DNA of 64,000 nt from Alphaproteobacteria bacterium. GTDB lineage: Bacteria; Pseudomonadota; Alphaproteobacteria; Sphingomonadales; Kordiimonadaceae. A program made the translations under genes and the position numbers. Below, in pieces: positions 1 through 8,397 of this stretch; position 1 is the stretch's first letter, and every line of letters starts with the position of its first letter. The notes under the pieces were generated by a model. That model was not told the DNA's origin and made no database searches. It worked only from the letters and a program-made list of their open reading frames with translations. The stretch is taken from the NCBI GenBank assembly GCA_006226495.1, contig SBGU01000058.1, positions 33,172-97,171 of the forward strand, read 5' to 3'.

Positions 1-446
1 CCATAAAGGGCAACAAGCGCCTTCGCGGCGTCTGCAAAGGCTTCACCGGGCAACAGCGCCACGCGCGCCATATTGAGATAGACCCCCTCCAGCGCCGCGC
101 CAAGATTTGCGGGGCTGATGCCCGGGCAGACACCGGCTTCGATGCGAATGGCGAAGGAGGTCGCGCCGCGTTCCAGCGCGGTCAGGATGCTTTTGTTGCA
201 GGCCACCGCGTCCGTATGCCAATGCGCGGTGGTGATATCCCAAAGGCCGGCGCGCGTACTGGCCTGCGGCTCGATCCGGGCGTTCGCGGGTGTGTATAGC
301 GCGTTTACCTGAATACCGTCATAGGACCGGCTGGTCATGGCACGGTCGAAATCCTTGCCGGCCAGGGTCTTTTCCACGAGCGTGCGCCAGGCCGCGTCGG
401 TTGCCGGGGCAAATTCACCCGCCAGTTTCAACTCACTCTCTGACAT
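1..446 (-). CDS. mutA: Methylmalonyl-CoA mutase small (beta) subunit, N-terminal part, cut by window edge
   Basis: This frame stays open from an ATG at 446 to the left edge, giving the first 148 residues. The translation begins MSESELKLAGEFAPATDAAW and continues with the start-of-family pattern 'W..LVEKTLAGKDFDRAMTSRSYDGIQVNALYT', which is typical of the N-terminus of methylmalonyl-CoA mutase subunits. The protein would form, with the large subunit, the B12-dependent enzyme that interconverts methylmalonyl-CoA and succinyl-CoA in propionate metabolism; the small subunit is structural and lacks a working cobalamin domain in characterised heterodimers. A purine-rich ribosome site (AGGGAAGG) lies just before the ATG. 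The large subunit gene would be expected beyond position 1. The assignment rests on the N-terminal region only. Confidence 0.8.
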   Translation of the reverse strand, partial: MSESELKLAGEFAPATDAAWRTLVEKTLAGKDFDRAMTSRSYDGIQVNALYTPANARIEPQASTRAGLWDITTAHWHTDAVACNKSILTALERGATSFAIRIEAGVCPGISPANLGAALEGVYLNMARVALLPGEAFADAAKALVALY

Positions 447-524
447 TGGGACCTTCCCTTTTCTTTTCTTCAGGTTACCAATATTTACGGCGGCTGCCCA
501 ACAAAAGCGCCGCTTGCAGGCCTG

Positions 525-1331
525 CTAGACCGAACTGACCAGCCGGATGGTCGCCAGTACCAGAAACAGGCCAAACGCGATGCTGAGCACCTTTTTGGGC
601 AGCCTGTGGGCAACCTTCGCCCCCACGGGTGCCATGACTACCGCCGCGACAGCGACTGTTGCCGCGGACGGCAGGTGGATGAACCCGGCCATGCCTGCGG
701 GCAGGCCCGCCACACCCCAGCCGTTCACCAGATAACCCATGCCGGCTGCCATGCTGATCACAAGTCCGATCAGCGAAGCTGTGCCCACCGCCCGGTGGAT
801 CGGCACGTTATAGAGGGTCATGTAAGGCACGGAGAAACTGCCGCCACCAATACCCATGACGGCGGAAAAAAAGCCGATAATGCCGGGGTTAAAGTAGCGG
901 AAAAATCCACGCGGCAGATTTTCGCCCAGTTTCCAGCGGTCGAACGGCAACAGCATCTTGGCAGCAAGAAATGCCGCAAGGGTCGCGAAAATATAAACAA
1001 GCTCTGCGGTCTTCAGCATTTTTGCGAAATAACTGCCCAGCACGGCACCAAGGGCAACCGCCCACCACCAGTCCTTCACCACATGCCAATCGACACCACC
1101 CTTTTTATGGTGCGCCCAAACGGACGAACTGTTGGTGGCGATAATGATGGTCAGGGACGTGGCAATGGCCACATGCATGCGCCATTCGTGCGGCACACCG
1201 ATATCGGCAAACACCACGAACAGGGCCGGGATAGTGACAATGCCGCCCCCGATACCCAGCAGGCCCGCCAGGAAACCGGCCACAAGGCCCGCCCCCACCA
1301 GCGGCAGCAGATGTGTCAGGATATCGTGCAA
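525..1331 (-). CDS. TauE/SafE-family membrane transporter (putative sulfite/organosulfonate exporter)
   Basis: About 268 residues with roughly eight hydrophobic segments. It carries the TauE/SafE hallmark 'GFLAGLLGIGGGIVTIPAL' near the N-terminus and a second, related glycine-rich half ('FFSAVMGIGGGSFSVPYMTL') in the middle, the duplicated arrangement seen in this family. Members export sulfite or sulfonate-derived anions, but the substrate cannot be read from sequence. I place the start at a TTG (1331) because a strong AAGGGAAGGG ribosome site sits 7 bases upstream; an ATG at 1400 in the same frame would add 23 residues of polar, cysteine-containing sequence that does not look like transporter. 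It precedes mutA on the same strand by 78 bases. Confidence 0.85.
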   Translation of the reverse strand: MHDILTHLLPLVGAGLVAGFLAGLLGIGGGIVTIPALFVVFADIGVPHEWRMHVAIATSLTIIIATNSSSVWAHHKKGGVDWHVVKDWWWAVALGAVLGSYFAKMLKTAELVYIFATLAAFLAAKMLLPFDRWKLGENLPRGFFRYFNPGIIGFFSAVMGIGGGSFSVPYMTLYNVPIHRAVGTASLIGLVISMAAGMGYLVNGWGVAGLPAGMAGFIHLPSAATVAVAAVVMAPVGAKVAHRLPKKVLSIAFGLFLVLATIRLVSSV

Positions 1332-1465
1332 AACATGTCCCTTCCCTTGGTCCCGCAGGCGCCCGCAGCACCCGGCGGCAACTTTACTGCACCGCAGCAT
1401 TTTCGCAAGGAGAGAATCCTGCTGTCTGTGCTAGACTGCTCCCGTCACCTGTGGGGAGAGCAGAA

Positions 1466-1783
1466 ATGGAACGCCTTGTCATGGTTGCCTACCGCCCGAA
1501 ACCTGGCGAGCGCATGGCGCTTGCCGACCTGGTACGCCGGCATCATGCCTGCCTGGATGCGGAAGGTCTGGTTAGCCCGCGCAAGCCCGTGGCCATGACC
1601 GCGCGCGATGGCACCATCATCGAGATTTTCGGCTGGAAGTCCGCGCAAGCGATTGATGCCGCCCATGCAAACCCGGCGGTACAGGAGCTATGGCAGCAGT
1701 TTGCCCAGGTATGCGACTATGTGCCGGTTGCGGACGTAGCCGAGGCGCACGCCATGTTTTCCGAATTCACACCCCTGCCCTGA
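1466..1783 (+). CDS. Conserved hypothetical protein, 105 aa, possible dimeric alpha/beta-barrel
   Basis: A 105-residue soluble protein starting at an ATG preceded by a GGGGAGAG ribosome site. The sequence ([20 protein letters not shown]...) alternates short strands and helices and ends with a '[20 protein letters not shown]' segment. The pattern recalls small ferredoxin-fold or ABM/YCII-like dimeric proteins, but no catalytic motif is visible. It stands alone, with a hairpin terminator directly after its stop and tRNA-Pro on the opposite strand beyond that. Function unknown. Confidence 0.7.
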   Translation: MERLVMVAYRPKPGERMALADLVRRHHACLDAEGLVSPRKPVAMTARDGTIIEIFGWKSAQAIDAAHANPAVQELWQQFAQVCDYVPVADVAEAHAMFSEFTPLP

Positions 1784-1786
1784 GGC

Positions 1787-1904
<118 letters not shown>

Positions 1905-1987
1905 ACAAGGATAGCATTTGGGGGTCTTGGGTGGCGCGCACTATAGCCAGCACCCCATGGCACTGCAATAGCTGTTTTTCGAAAATT

Positions 1988-3589
1988 TCAGCCTTCTTTC
2001 AGCACACTCCGGTGCGCCTGAAATGCGGTGCGGGCCGGATGGCGCTTGCGCTGGCGTGTGTGCAGGTAGCGGTTCAGCGCCGCCACCAGCAGTACCGCCG
2101 TTTCTTCGCCGACAAATGCCAGCAACCGTTCTGTGGCACAAAGCGCCTTCAGCCGGTGTACACCGAAGATATAATCGCCTTCATCCATGTTGAAGAGTGC
2201 GGCCTTTTCCGTGGCAAAAAATGCTTCCCTGTCGTCCACCAGATAGGCCCGCCAATCGACATCGGCCAGGAAGCCGGCATTGCGACCGACAAAACAGGCC
2301 ATCTGCAACAGGCCTGACTGCCAATATCCTGAATTGCGGCTGGCATGGACATGCACGGCCTCGGCAAATGTCAGCGCGTGGGTGAAATCCAGCCAGCCGA
2401 CATTCTGGGCAATCGACTGTTCGACCCGCTCCTGAAGCCCCAGATCAAACCGCAGCATATTGAGGGCACTTGCCGCCAGCAGTTGTTCCCACAGGGGCAG
2501 CGGTGTGGCCGTGGCCCCGGCGGTCATGGCCAGCACGGACCGGACCGACTGGCCGGAAAGCGCTGCAGCATCAGGCACGGGGCCGGCGCCAGCGGTTTGC
2601 GCAAGATAGTCACCGAATTGGCGAAATTCGGGGATCAGGTCCTCGCGCGCGGCATTGCACAAATAGCGTGCCATCTGCAGCGCCAGGGTTTCCTCGACAT
2701 CCGGCCCGAGCCGCGCAATCAGGCGTTCCGCCTTCATGACATAAATGGCCGGATGCCCGAACCCCGCATAGTGCGCGAACAGGACCGCGAGAAAATCGGG
2801 CGCCAGGTCCTCATAGCCGAGCCCGGCTTGAAACGCGCCCCGTACCAGGGCCAGTGCGCGATCCTGGTCCATGGCCTCGATCGCGCCCCTCAGCGCCGCG
2901 TGCGAAAAGGCCAGGGCCTCTGTGCCAACGGGCGCTTTCGGGCTGAACAGGCAGTCCCAGGAGAAATGGGCGAAGGCTTCAAGGAAAGCACCCAGCCGCA
3001 GTTCAGGATCGTCGCCCGCCAGTGCCATCCAGTCGGACAGGCCGGCCTGAGCATGGGTAAGCCCCTGCTCCAGCCGGTCGCGGCTGTTGTTGACGACACG
3101 GACCGCTGCGGCTTCAAAGGGTTCCCCGGCTTTCGCGAGACGGCTCAGGGAGCGCGCGATGCGTTCATAGTCATGCTCGGCCATGGCCTCTTCAAGCTCG
3201 GTATAGGCACGCGCCTTCAGGGCATCGGCAGGTTCCGGTGTGATGTCGATCCACAAGTCGTCGCTCCGCCGTTCGATACGATAGGTGCGGACCGGGTCGC
3301 GGCCCTGAAGGGTCTTGCCGCTTTTGAGATCGAAGGTCCAGCCGTGCCAATTGCAGGCCAGCACACAGTCGCTTTTCAGGCTGCCTTCCGAGAGCGGGAA
3401 ACCTTCATGCGGGCAGCGATTGTTGATCGCATACAGGCCGCTTTCGGTCTCAAACACCACGATCTGGCGGCCCGCTATCTTAAAAACAGCGCGGCCCTTG
3501 CCCGCCAGCGCCTCAGCAGGCCACAGCTTTTGCCAGCCGCCGAAGGGCCCCTGGATGACCCTGGATTGGATTTCTTGTTGCTGTTGCAT
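1988..3589 (-). CDS. Rieske [2Fe-2S] domain protein with long helical C-terminal region
   Basis: A 533-residue protein. Residues about 18-115 form a Rieske ferredoxin domain with the cluster ligands Cys59-x-His61 and Cys79-x2-His82 (C-x-H-x17-C-x2-H). No mononuclear-iron catalytic motif (D/E-x-x-H-x4-H type) of a ring-hydroxylating oxygenase follows. The remaining roughly 400 residues are alanine- and leucine-rich, probably helical, with several histidines, and I do not recognise the domain. Translation starts at an ATG preceded by AGAGGGA. The gene is divergent from a regulator with four clustered cysteines at 3776, sharing an AT-rich 186-base spacer, so the regulator probably controls it. 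The likely role is electron transfer to or within an unknown oxidoreductase; a specific reaction cannot be assigned. Confidence 0.8.
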   Translation of the reverse strand: MQQQQEIQSRVIQGPFGGWQKLWPAEALAGKGRAVFKIAGRQIVVFETESGLYAINNRCPHEGFPLSEGSLKSDCVLACNWHGWTFDLKSGKTLQGRDPVRTYRIERRSDDLWIDITPEPADALKARAYTELEEAMAEHDYERIARSLSRLAKAGEPFEAAAVRVVNNSRDRLEQGLTHAQAGLSDWMALAGDDPELRLGAFLEAFAHFSWDCLFSPKAPVGTEALAFSHAALRGAIEAMDQDRALALVRGAFQAGLGYEDLAPDFLAVLFAHYAGFGHPAIYVMKAERLIARLGPDVEETLALQMARYLCNAAREDLIPEFRQFGDYLAQTAGAGPVPDAAALSGQSVRSVLAMTAGATATPLPLWEQLLAASALNMLRFDLGLQERVEQSIAQNVGWLDFTHALTFAEAVHVHASRNSGYWQSGLLQMACFVGRNAGFLADVDWRAYLVDDREAFFATEKAALFNMDEGDYIFGVHRLKALCATERLLAFVGEETAVLLVAALNRYLHTRQRKRHPARTAFQAHRSVLKEG

Positions 3590-3775
3590 GATGACTGTTC
3601 CCTCTGCTGTCGTATCCCGGACCGGATTTTTCCGTATTCAACCCACGCTCTGTCGGCGCCCATCGCCGCCTCCTTTTTGTAAAGGAATAACTTTATAAAT
3701 TATCAAATAGACCTGCCTGTTGATTTTTTCAATATTTTTCTTTAGAAATAAAAACGAACAGAGCTAAGGACATAT
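3590..3775. promoter_or_regulatory. Divergent promoter region between Rieske protein and its likely regulator
   Basis: The spacer contains an AT-rich core (about 3680-3765) that contrasts with the GC-rich flanks. A short inverted repeat TTTCT-TT-AGAAA lies near 3739-3750 close to the regulator start, and a ribosome site (CTAAGGA) precedes its ATG. This is the natural place for the regulator to bind both promoters; the exact operator is not certain. Confidence 0.5.
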
Positions 3776-4405
3776 ATGAACACGCGCGAAACCATCCTCA
3801 CTGAGCTGAAACGCCGCGGAAATGCGCGCGCGGATGAGCTTGCAAAAGCCCTGTCCCTGACCGCGATGGCGGTGCGCCAGCATCTGTACCAGATGCAGGA
3901 AGAAGGTGTGGTCACCTGCTGCGCTGAGGCGACCCCGGGCCGGGGCCGCCCTGCCAAACATTGGGAACTGACCCAAAAGGCCGACGTCTATTTCCCCGAC
4001 ACCCACCGCGACCTGTCGCTTGATATTATCGACAGCATCCGCGCCACCCTGGGCGAAGACGGGCTGAACGCCCTGATCGAACACAGAACGGGAAAGCAGA
4101 AAGCCCGCTATGACACCGCGATGAACGGAGCCCATACCCTGCGCGCGCGGCTAGACATTCTCGCAGCCGAGCGCGTGCGTGAAGGCTATATGGCAGAGGT
4201 GACCGAAGCCGAGGACGGCAGCCTGTTGCTCCTGGAAAATCATTGCCCGATCTGCGAGGCCGCAAAAGCTTGCAGCGGCCTGTGCCGACAGGAACTGTCG
4301 CTGTTTCGGGACCTGCTGGCGGACGAAGGCATGGTCGAGCGCACCGAGCACGCCCTGTCCGGCGGCCGCCGCTGTGCCTACCGCATCAGCCCATTAGACA
4401 AATAA
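3776..4405 (+). CDS. COG2345/SufR-like HTH transcriptional regulator with cysteine cluster
   Basis: A 209-residue regulator. An ArsR/DeoR-type winged helix occupies residues about 5-68 (recognition part 'ALSLTAMAVRQHLYQMQEEG', wing 'PGRGRPAKHWELT'). The C-terminal half carries Cys157-x2-Cys160-x5-Cys166-x3-Cys170, with a further Cys200 in 'GGRRCAYRI', which matches the predicted ArsR-like COG2345 group that includes the Fe-S regulator SufR. The cysteines could hold an iron-sulfur cluster or metal, so it may sense Fe-S/redox state. It is divergent from the Rieske-domain gene and convergent with the merR-like gene downstream. The cysteine spacing is tighter than I recall for cyanobacterial SufR, so the effector is unknown. 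Confidence 0.82.
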   Translation: MNTRETILTELKRRGNARADELAKALSLTAMAVRQHLYQMQEEGVVTCCAEATPGRGRPAKHWELTQKADVYFPDTHRDLSLDIIDSIRATLGEDGLNALIEHRTGKQKARYDTAMNGAHTLRARLDILAAERVREGYMAEVTEAEDGSLLLLENHCPICEAAKACSGLCRQELSLFRDLLADEGMVERTEHALSGGRRCAYRISPLDK

Positions 4406-4442
4406 TTCCATAGAATTACGGGATTACCCCGTGGGGCATTTT

Positions 4443-4907
4443 TCAGGAGAGCTGTGCGCGAATGCGCTTAAGCCGTGCCAGAACGGCCCTGAGGTCACTG
4501 GGGTCCCCTGCAACTGCTTCTTGCCCGCCCTCGTCCGGTGCGGCATTTTCATCGGGTTCGACGACCGCATGAACCGGCTCGTCACCCGCTTCGTAAGGCT
4601 GGCCAAGCGCCTGCGCGATGGTAGCCTTCAGTCCCTGCGCCTTGAAGAGATTCTGCACGCCACGGATGGTATAACCGTCCGCATGCAGCAACTGTTTGAT
4701 GGCCGAGATCAATTGCACATCATCCGGCCGATAATAGCGCCGGTTGCCGCCACGCTTCAGCGGACGGATCTGTGTGAATTTGCTTTCCCAGAAACGCAAC
4801 ACATGCTGCGGCAAATCTAGCTCGTCGGCGACTTCGGAGATGGTCCGGAATGCCTCGCGCCCTTTGCCGCCGCGCAGCCTTCCTTCGCTCTCGGCAGAAT
4901 TGGTCAC
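4443..4907 (-). CDS. MerR-family transcriptional regulator
   Basis: A 154-residue protein with an N-terminal MerR winged helix (residues about 20-90): '[20 protein letters not shown]' followed by '[16 protein letters not shown]', the classic wing. The C-terminal part is an acidic, Pro/Ala-rich linker ending in a short basic helix and has no cysteine-based effector site. This MerR type sits downstream of ihfA in many alphaproteobacteria, and here it follows ihfA by 17 bases on the same strand. Its target and signal are unknown. Confidence 0.85.
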   Translation of the reverse strand: MTNSAESEGRLRGGKGREAFRTISEVADELDLPQHVLRFWESKFTQIRPLKRGGNRRYYRPDDVQLISAIKQLLHADGYTIRGVQNLFKAQGLKATIAQALGQPYEAGDEPVHAVVEPDENAAPDEGGQEAVAGDPSDLRAVLARLKRIRAQLS

Positions 4908-4924
4908 CTAGATGCTCCCGGCAC

Positions 4925-5215
4925 TCAGCTGTTGATGCGATCCTTCATGACCTGGCTCGGGCGGAAGACGAGCACACGGCGCGGATCGATCGGTACTTCT
5001 TCGCCGGTCTTGGGATTGCGCCCCATGCGACCGTTCTTTTCGCGCACCAGGAAGCTGCCGAAGGACGAAATCTTGACATTGTCGCCCCCGACCAGGCAGT
5101 CGGAAATCTCGTTGAGAACGGCTTCCACGAGCTCGGCGGACTCGTTGCGCGACAACCCGACCTCTTCATAGACCGCTTCGGTCAGGTCGGCTCGGGTCAG
5201 TGTCTTGTTGCTCAT
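4925..5215 (-). CDS. ihfA: Integration host factor alpha subunit
   Basis: A 96-residue HU/IHF-family DNA-bending protein: '[20 protein letters not shown]' at the N-terminus, the beta-arm region '[20 protein letters not shown]' and the C-terminal '[10 protein letters not shown]'. The arm sequence and '[11 protein letters not shown]' are typical of IHF-alpha. It bends DNA at recombination, replication and promoter sites as a heterodimer with IHF-beta. I start at the ATG at 5215 because GAGGGGG stands five bases upstream; an upstream in-frame ATG at 5242 lacks this. A promoter-like pair of hexamers lies at 5260-5288. Confidence 0.95.
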   Translation of the reverse strand: MSNKTLTRADLTEAVYEEVGLSRNESAELVEAVLNEISDCLVGGDNVKISSFGSFLVREKNGRMGRNPKTGEEVPIDPRRVLVFRPSQVMKDRINS

Positions 5216-5259
5216 ATCGGCCCCCTCATGGATGACAGGCATGCTTCTACACCAGTAAA

Positions 5260-5288
5260 AAGCTAATCGAACGCCCGCGGAGAGTCAA
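5260..5288 (-). promoter_or_regulatory. Candidate sigma-70 promoter for ihfA-merR
   Basis: On the minus strand TTGACT (5288-5283) is separated by 17 bases from TAGCTT (5265-5260), about 45 bases before the ihfA ATG. The -35 box is strong, the -10 weak. It lies in the 163-base gap where fabH would normally be found, which is consistent with ihfA being transcribed independently of plsX here. Confidence 0.45.
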
Positions 5289-5378
5289 CGCAGCAACATT
5301 CGATATGCCTGTATTTAGAAGGGTTTATCTGCGGCTTTTGAATCAATTTGGCATAATGACAGCCATCAAATAGCCAAA

Positions 5379-6422
5379 TCAGGCCACTCCTGCGGTGTCA
5401 TCGACCGCGGAAATGCCCTCAAGGTCCTCCGCAATCAGCCGAATCAGATCATTCTGCGCCATGTCGATCGCCGAGGTTACGGCAGAGGCAAACCCGTGCG
5501 CATTGGCGCCACCATGGCTTTTCATCACCAGACCATTCAGGCCCAGAAACACACCGCCATTATGGTTGTTCGGGTCCATATGGTCGCGGAAGGACCTGAG
5601 GCCGTGCCGCGCCAGCAGGTAACCAAGCTTGGTCATGAAGGACGACCGGAACGCGCGGCCCAGAAGCTCGGCCACGAGCCTTGCCGTGCCCTCTGCGGTC
5701 TTGAGGGCGATATTGCCGGTAAAACCGTCGGTCACCACCACATCAACCGCCCCACGCGCGATATCGCTGCCTTCAACAAAACCCGCGAATTCGAGCGGCA
5801 GGTGTTTCGATGCTCTCAGCGTGTCTGCCGCAGCCTTGATGGTGTCCTTGCCCTTCAGTTCCTCGACCCCGACGTTCAGAAGCGCCACGGTCGGGCGGCT
5901 GAGGCCAAGCACTGTGCGCACATACGCCGCGCCCATGATGGCGAACTGTACAAGGTTGTTCGCGTCGCATTCGACGTTGGCGCCCAGATCCAGCATCACG
6001 CTTTCGCCCCGAAGGGTCGGCAGCGGCGACGTCAGCGCCGGACGGTCGATCCCGGGCATGGTGCGCAGGATGAATTTGGACAGGGCCATCAGGGCACCGG
6101 TGTTGCCGGCGGAGATCGCCACATCGGCGGTACCATCCTTCACAGCCTGAATGGCAAGCCCCATGGACGATTGGCGGCCGCGCCGCAGCGCCTGCGACGG
6201 CTTGTCGTCGGACGAGACCTTTTCGGCAGTGTGAAACAGTTCGCTGGCAGCCTTCAGTTCCGGATAGGCATCCAGAAGCGGCTGAACCGCCGCCTCGTCC
6301 CCATAGATATGGAACCGTGTATTCGGAAACAGGGTCCGCGCTTGCGCGATACCATCAATGACCATGCCGGGTGCGTGGTCGCCACCCATTGCATCAACTG
6401 CGATGGTAATGTTTTTGGCCAC
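5379..6422 (-). CDS. plsX: Phosphate acyltransferase PlsX
   Basis: A 347-residue protein of full family length. It begins 'MAKNITIAVDAMGGDHAPGM', the PlsX signature, and contains 'SAGNTGALMALSKFILRTMP' and 'DGFTGNIALKTAEGTARLVAEL'. PlsX makes acyl-phosphate from acyl-ACP for the PlsY glycerol-3-phosphate acyltransferase at the start of phospholipid synthesis, as a peripheral membrane enzyme. The start is a GTG. It lies between yceD (116 bases upstream) and ihfA; fabH, its usual next neighbour, is absent. Confidence 0.95.
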   Translation of the reverse strand: MAKNITIAVDAMGGDHAPGMVIDGIAQARTLFPNTRFHIYGDEAAVQPLLDAYPELKAASELFHTAEKVSSDDKPSQALRRGRQSSMGLAIQAVKDGTADVAISAGNTGALMALSKFILRTMPGIDRPALTSPLPTLRGESVMLDLGANVECDANNLVQFAIMGAAYVRTVLGLSRPTVALLNVGVEELKGKDTIKAAADTLRASKHLPLEFAGFVEGSDIARGAVDVVVTDGFTGNIALKTAEGTARLVAELLGRAFRSSFMTKLGYLLARHGLRSFRDHMDPNNHNGGVFLGLNGLVMKSHGGANAHGFASAVTSAIDMAQNDLIRLIAEDLEGISAVDDTAGVA

Positions 6423-6538
6423 GAATATTTTTCCATTCTTCCGCGTCGAAACGCTTTTATCATCCGCTGACAGTTGCCGGCAAATTTGCCTGACAACTCG
6501 TCCCCCACCGCGTGACCATAACGATTTTGCTATTTACT

Positions 6539-7087
6539 TCAAGATTCGTCACGCAGTTTCTGCAACACGGCAAACGGGTTGGGCTTTTCAAGCTCCGGTT
6601 CATTGACCGCAACATGGCCGCTTTTTGCCACGTCCAGCGCGGCGTCCGCCGCGCGCGGATAGGGGTCCATCGAAATGGACAGGGTCTGGGCAACAATCTC
6701 GCCCAGCGCGATTTCATTGCCTTCAAGGGCGTCATAATCCGGGATTTCGGGATCAAGGTAGGCTTCGTCCGCGTCCATCTGGTCCGCCGTTTCGGGGTCG
6801 ACCAGGATCAGCTCAAACGGCGTATCCAGTTCTTCATCCACGGTCGCAAGGGTCGTGACGCAGCGCTGTGCCAGGCTCGCACGGATATGCCCCTCGACAT
6901 GGATGCCTTCCTCGTTGCCGCCGTTCCACACCCGCACCTCGGCCGAAAGCGAGTCCAGCCGCACGAGCTCGAAACGCGCCACGAGGGCCATGCGTTCTTC
7001 TTCGGTGGCTTCAACCAGATAGCTGCGTGGTTCACGGTCGACTTCGGCGACCGGCACCCTGAGATCAAGCGAATAGATTTTACCCAT
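6539..7087 (-). CDS. yceD: YceD/DUF177 family protein
   Basis: A 182-residue acidic protein starting at an ATG preceded by CAGGGGA. The centre has 'FELVRLDSLSAEVRVW' and the C-terminal half is rich in Asp/Glu ('DPETADQMDADEAYLDPEIPDYDALEGN' region, then a conserved 'GEIVAQTLSISMDPYPR' block that marks DUF177/YceD). This family neighbours rpmF/plsX in most proteobacteria and has been linked to 23S rRNA maturation. The cysteine pair found in some members is not present apart from one Cys. rpmF is not between it and plsX here. Confidence 0.88.
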   Translation of the reverse strand: MGKIYSLDLRVPVAEVDREPRSYLVEATEEERMALVARFELVRLDSLSAEVRVWNGGNEEGIHVEGHIRASLAQRCVTTLATVDEELDTPFELILVDPETADQMDADEAYLDPEIPDYDALEGNEIALGEIVAQTLSISMDPYPRAADAALDVAKSGHVAVNEPELEKPNPFAVLQKLRDES

Positions 7088-7112
7088 CTTTACTGTCCCC
7101 TGCCGCGCCGGG

Positions 7113-7652
7113 TCACTTGCCTGGCGCGGGATAGTCGAATGATACCGCCTTGATGTCGTCAAGGCTACAGGCGGCGAGGCTTTTGGCGGCGGCCTGCACA
7201 TAGGCGACCATCGCCGCCAGGGTCTTCGCCTCGACCGGCTTGTCGCGGTACACGTTGCGCCGGATCGATTCCTCAAGCGCGCCCGCTGCACTGTCGGCCC
7301 GAAGCGCTGCGGCATAGGCCTGCCGGCGCCCGAACCAGGCCGAGCCCATCTTTTTCATTTCCTTGCCGATGCTCATGTCGCCGACACCCAGTTCGCGCAG
7401 GGCGCGGTCAAGGTCGCTGACCATGGCTTCCTGCACACGGCGGCACAGGGACACCGTGCCCTCGCCTTCCGCATCCAGTCGGTTCTGCAGCAGGAACAGG
7501 TGCAGAAGGATCATATCGAAACGGCCGTCAAAATTATCTTCGACCGCAAGGTCAGTATAGAAGGCCGGCACACGCGCCTGGTTCGCCAGCTTGCGATACA
7601 GGAGGTAAGCCTGTTGTTTTTCCTGTCGTTCCTTGCGCCAGCGCCCGAACAT
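7113..7652 (-). CDS. Ubiquinol-cytochrome c chaperone (CBP3/UQCC1-like) family protein
   Basis: A 179-residue protein beginning MFGRWRKERQEKQQ at an ATG with AAGGAG eight bases upstream; in-frame sequence further upstream lacks a ribosome site. The core 'FYTDLAVEDNFDGRFDMILL' and 'DLDRALRELGVGDMSIGKEMKKMG' match the CBP3/ubiquinol-cytochrome c chaperone domain found in mitochondria and alphaproteobacteria, where it helps assembly of cytochrome b in the bc1 complex. It precedes yceD by 25 bases in the same direction, a conserved alphaproteobacterial pairing, and is divergent from bamE. Confidence 0.85.
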   Translation of the reverse strand: MFGRWRKERQEKQQAYLLYRKLANQARVPAFYTDLAVEDNFDGRFDMILLHLFLLQNRLDAEGEGTVSLCRRVQEAMVSDLDRALRELGVGDMSIGKEMKKMGSAWFGRRQAYAAALRADSAAGALEESIRRNVYRDKPVEAKTLAAMVAYVQAAAKSLAACSLDDIKAVSFDYPAPGK

Positions 7653-7820
7653 CGCCGCTCCTTCAAATCGCCTTAATCGCCTTTTATGGCTGCGAACATA
7701 GCTGGGCGTTCGCACCTTGTTTCCGGTCGCTCTATCACGGAGCCTTGCACCATGCAACGGCTGGGGCTATTAAACGATTGGAAAGTCGCCGCGCCATGCG
7801 GCCGGAGGAAAGTTGAGAGC

Positions 7821-8318
7821 ATGAAAAAACAGTTGGCCACCACCCTCACAATCACACGGACTGTCGGCCTGTGCCTGCTTGCAGGTGTTGCGCTGTCCGC
7901 CTGCGGCAATGGCCGCATGGTACGCGGTTACGTGTTTGACAAGGAACTGGCCGATGCGATCCAGCCCGGCGTCGACAACAAACAGTCGGTTCGTTCGACC
8001 CTCGGCACGCCAACCGTTGCCGCCACCTTCGACGACAAAACCTGGTATTATGTGTCCACGACCGTGCGGGTGCGCCCGGTTTTCTGGCCTGACGCCAAGG
8101 AACACCGTGTGATGGCCATTGCCTTCAACGACAAGGGTGTGGTTTCCGACGTTCAGAATTTTGACATGGATGCCATGCGCACCATCCATCCGGTCGACGA
8201 CAAGACGCCGACCTATGGCCGCGACGTGAACCTGTTCCAGCAGATTTTTGGCAACATTGGCCGCTTCTCCGGTTCCGCCCCTGTGGGTTCGACCGATGCG
8301 CCGGGCCCGAACGGCTGA
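7821..8318 (+). CDS. bamE: Outer membrane assembly lipoprotein BamE (SmpA/OmlA)
   Basis: A 165-residue lipoprotein. Residues 1-27 form a signal peptide ending in the lipobox L-S-A-C ('VALSACGNG'). The mature part has 'VRGYVFDKELADAIQPGVDN' and 'TLGTPTVAATFDDKTWYYVS', the SmpA/OmlA fold of BamE, a subunit of the BAM machine that inserts outer membrane proteins. The family's usual length is about 110-160 residues; the tail after 'FGNIGRF' is Pro/Gly/Ser-rich. The chosen ATG (7821) puts the signal peptide at the N-terminus. Divergence from the bc1 chaperone gene is common in this class. A strong terminator follows. Confidence 0.93.
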   Translation: MKKQLATTLTITRTVGLCLLAGVALSACGNGRMVRGYVFDKELADAIQPGVDNKQSVRSTLGTPTVAATFDDKTWYYVSTTVRVRPVFWPDAKEHRVMAIAFNDKGVVSDVQNFDMDAMRTIHPVDDKTPTYGRDVNLFQQIFGNIGRFSGSAPVGSTDAPGPNG

Positions 8319-8349
8319 GCCAGACCCGCAGACAGACACAGACAAAACA

Positions 8350-8377
8350 AAACCCCGGCCTCAGCCGGGGTTTTTTT
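8350..8377 (+). terminator. Rho-independent terminator after bamE
   Basis: ACCCCGGC-CTCA-GCCGGGGT, an 8-bp GC-rich stem with a four-base loop, followed by seven Ts. It lies 32 bases after the bamE stop and, with the A-run on its left, may also end the converging hppA transcript. Confidence 0.9.
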
Positions 8378-8397
8378 ATTGACCTTTAATGCTGTGA

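Noticed and set aside
4406..4442. Terminator between the cysteine-cluster regulator and merR
   Set aside because: Only a weak ACGGG/CCCGT pairing is seen, with an unconvincing T-run; too weak to call.
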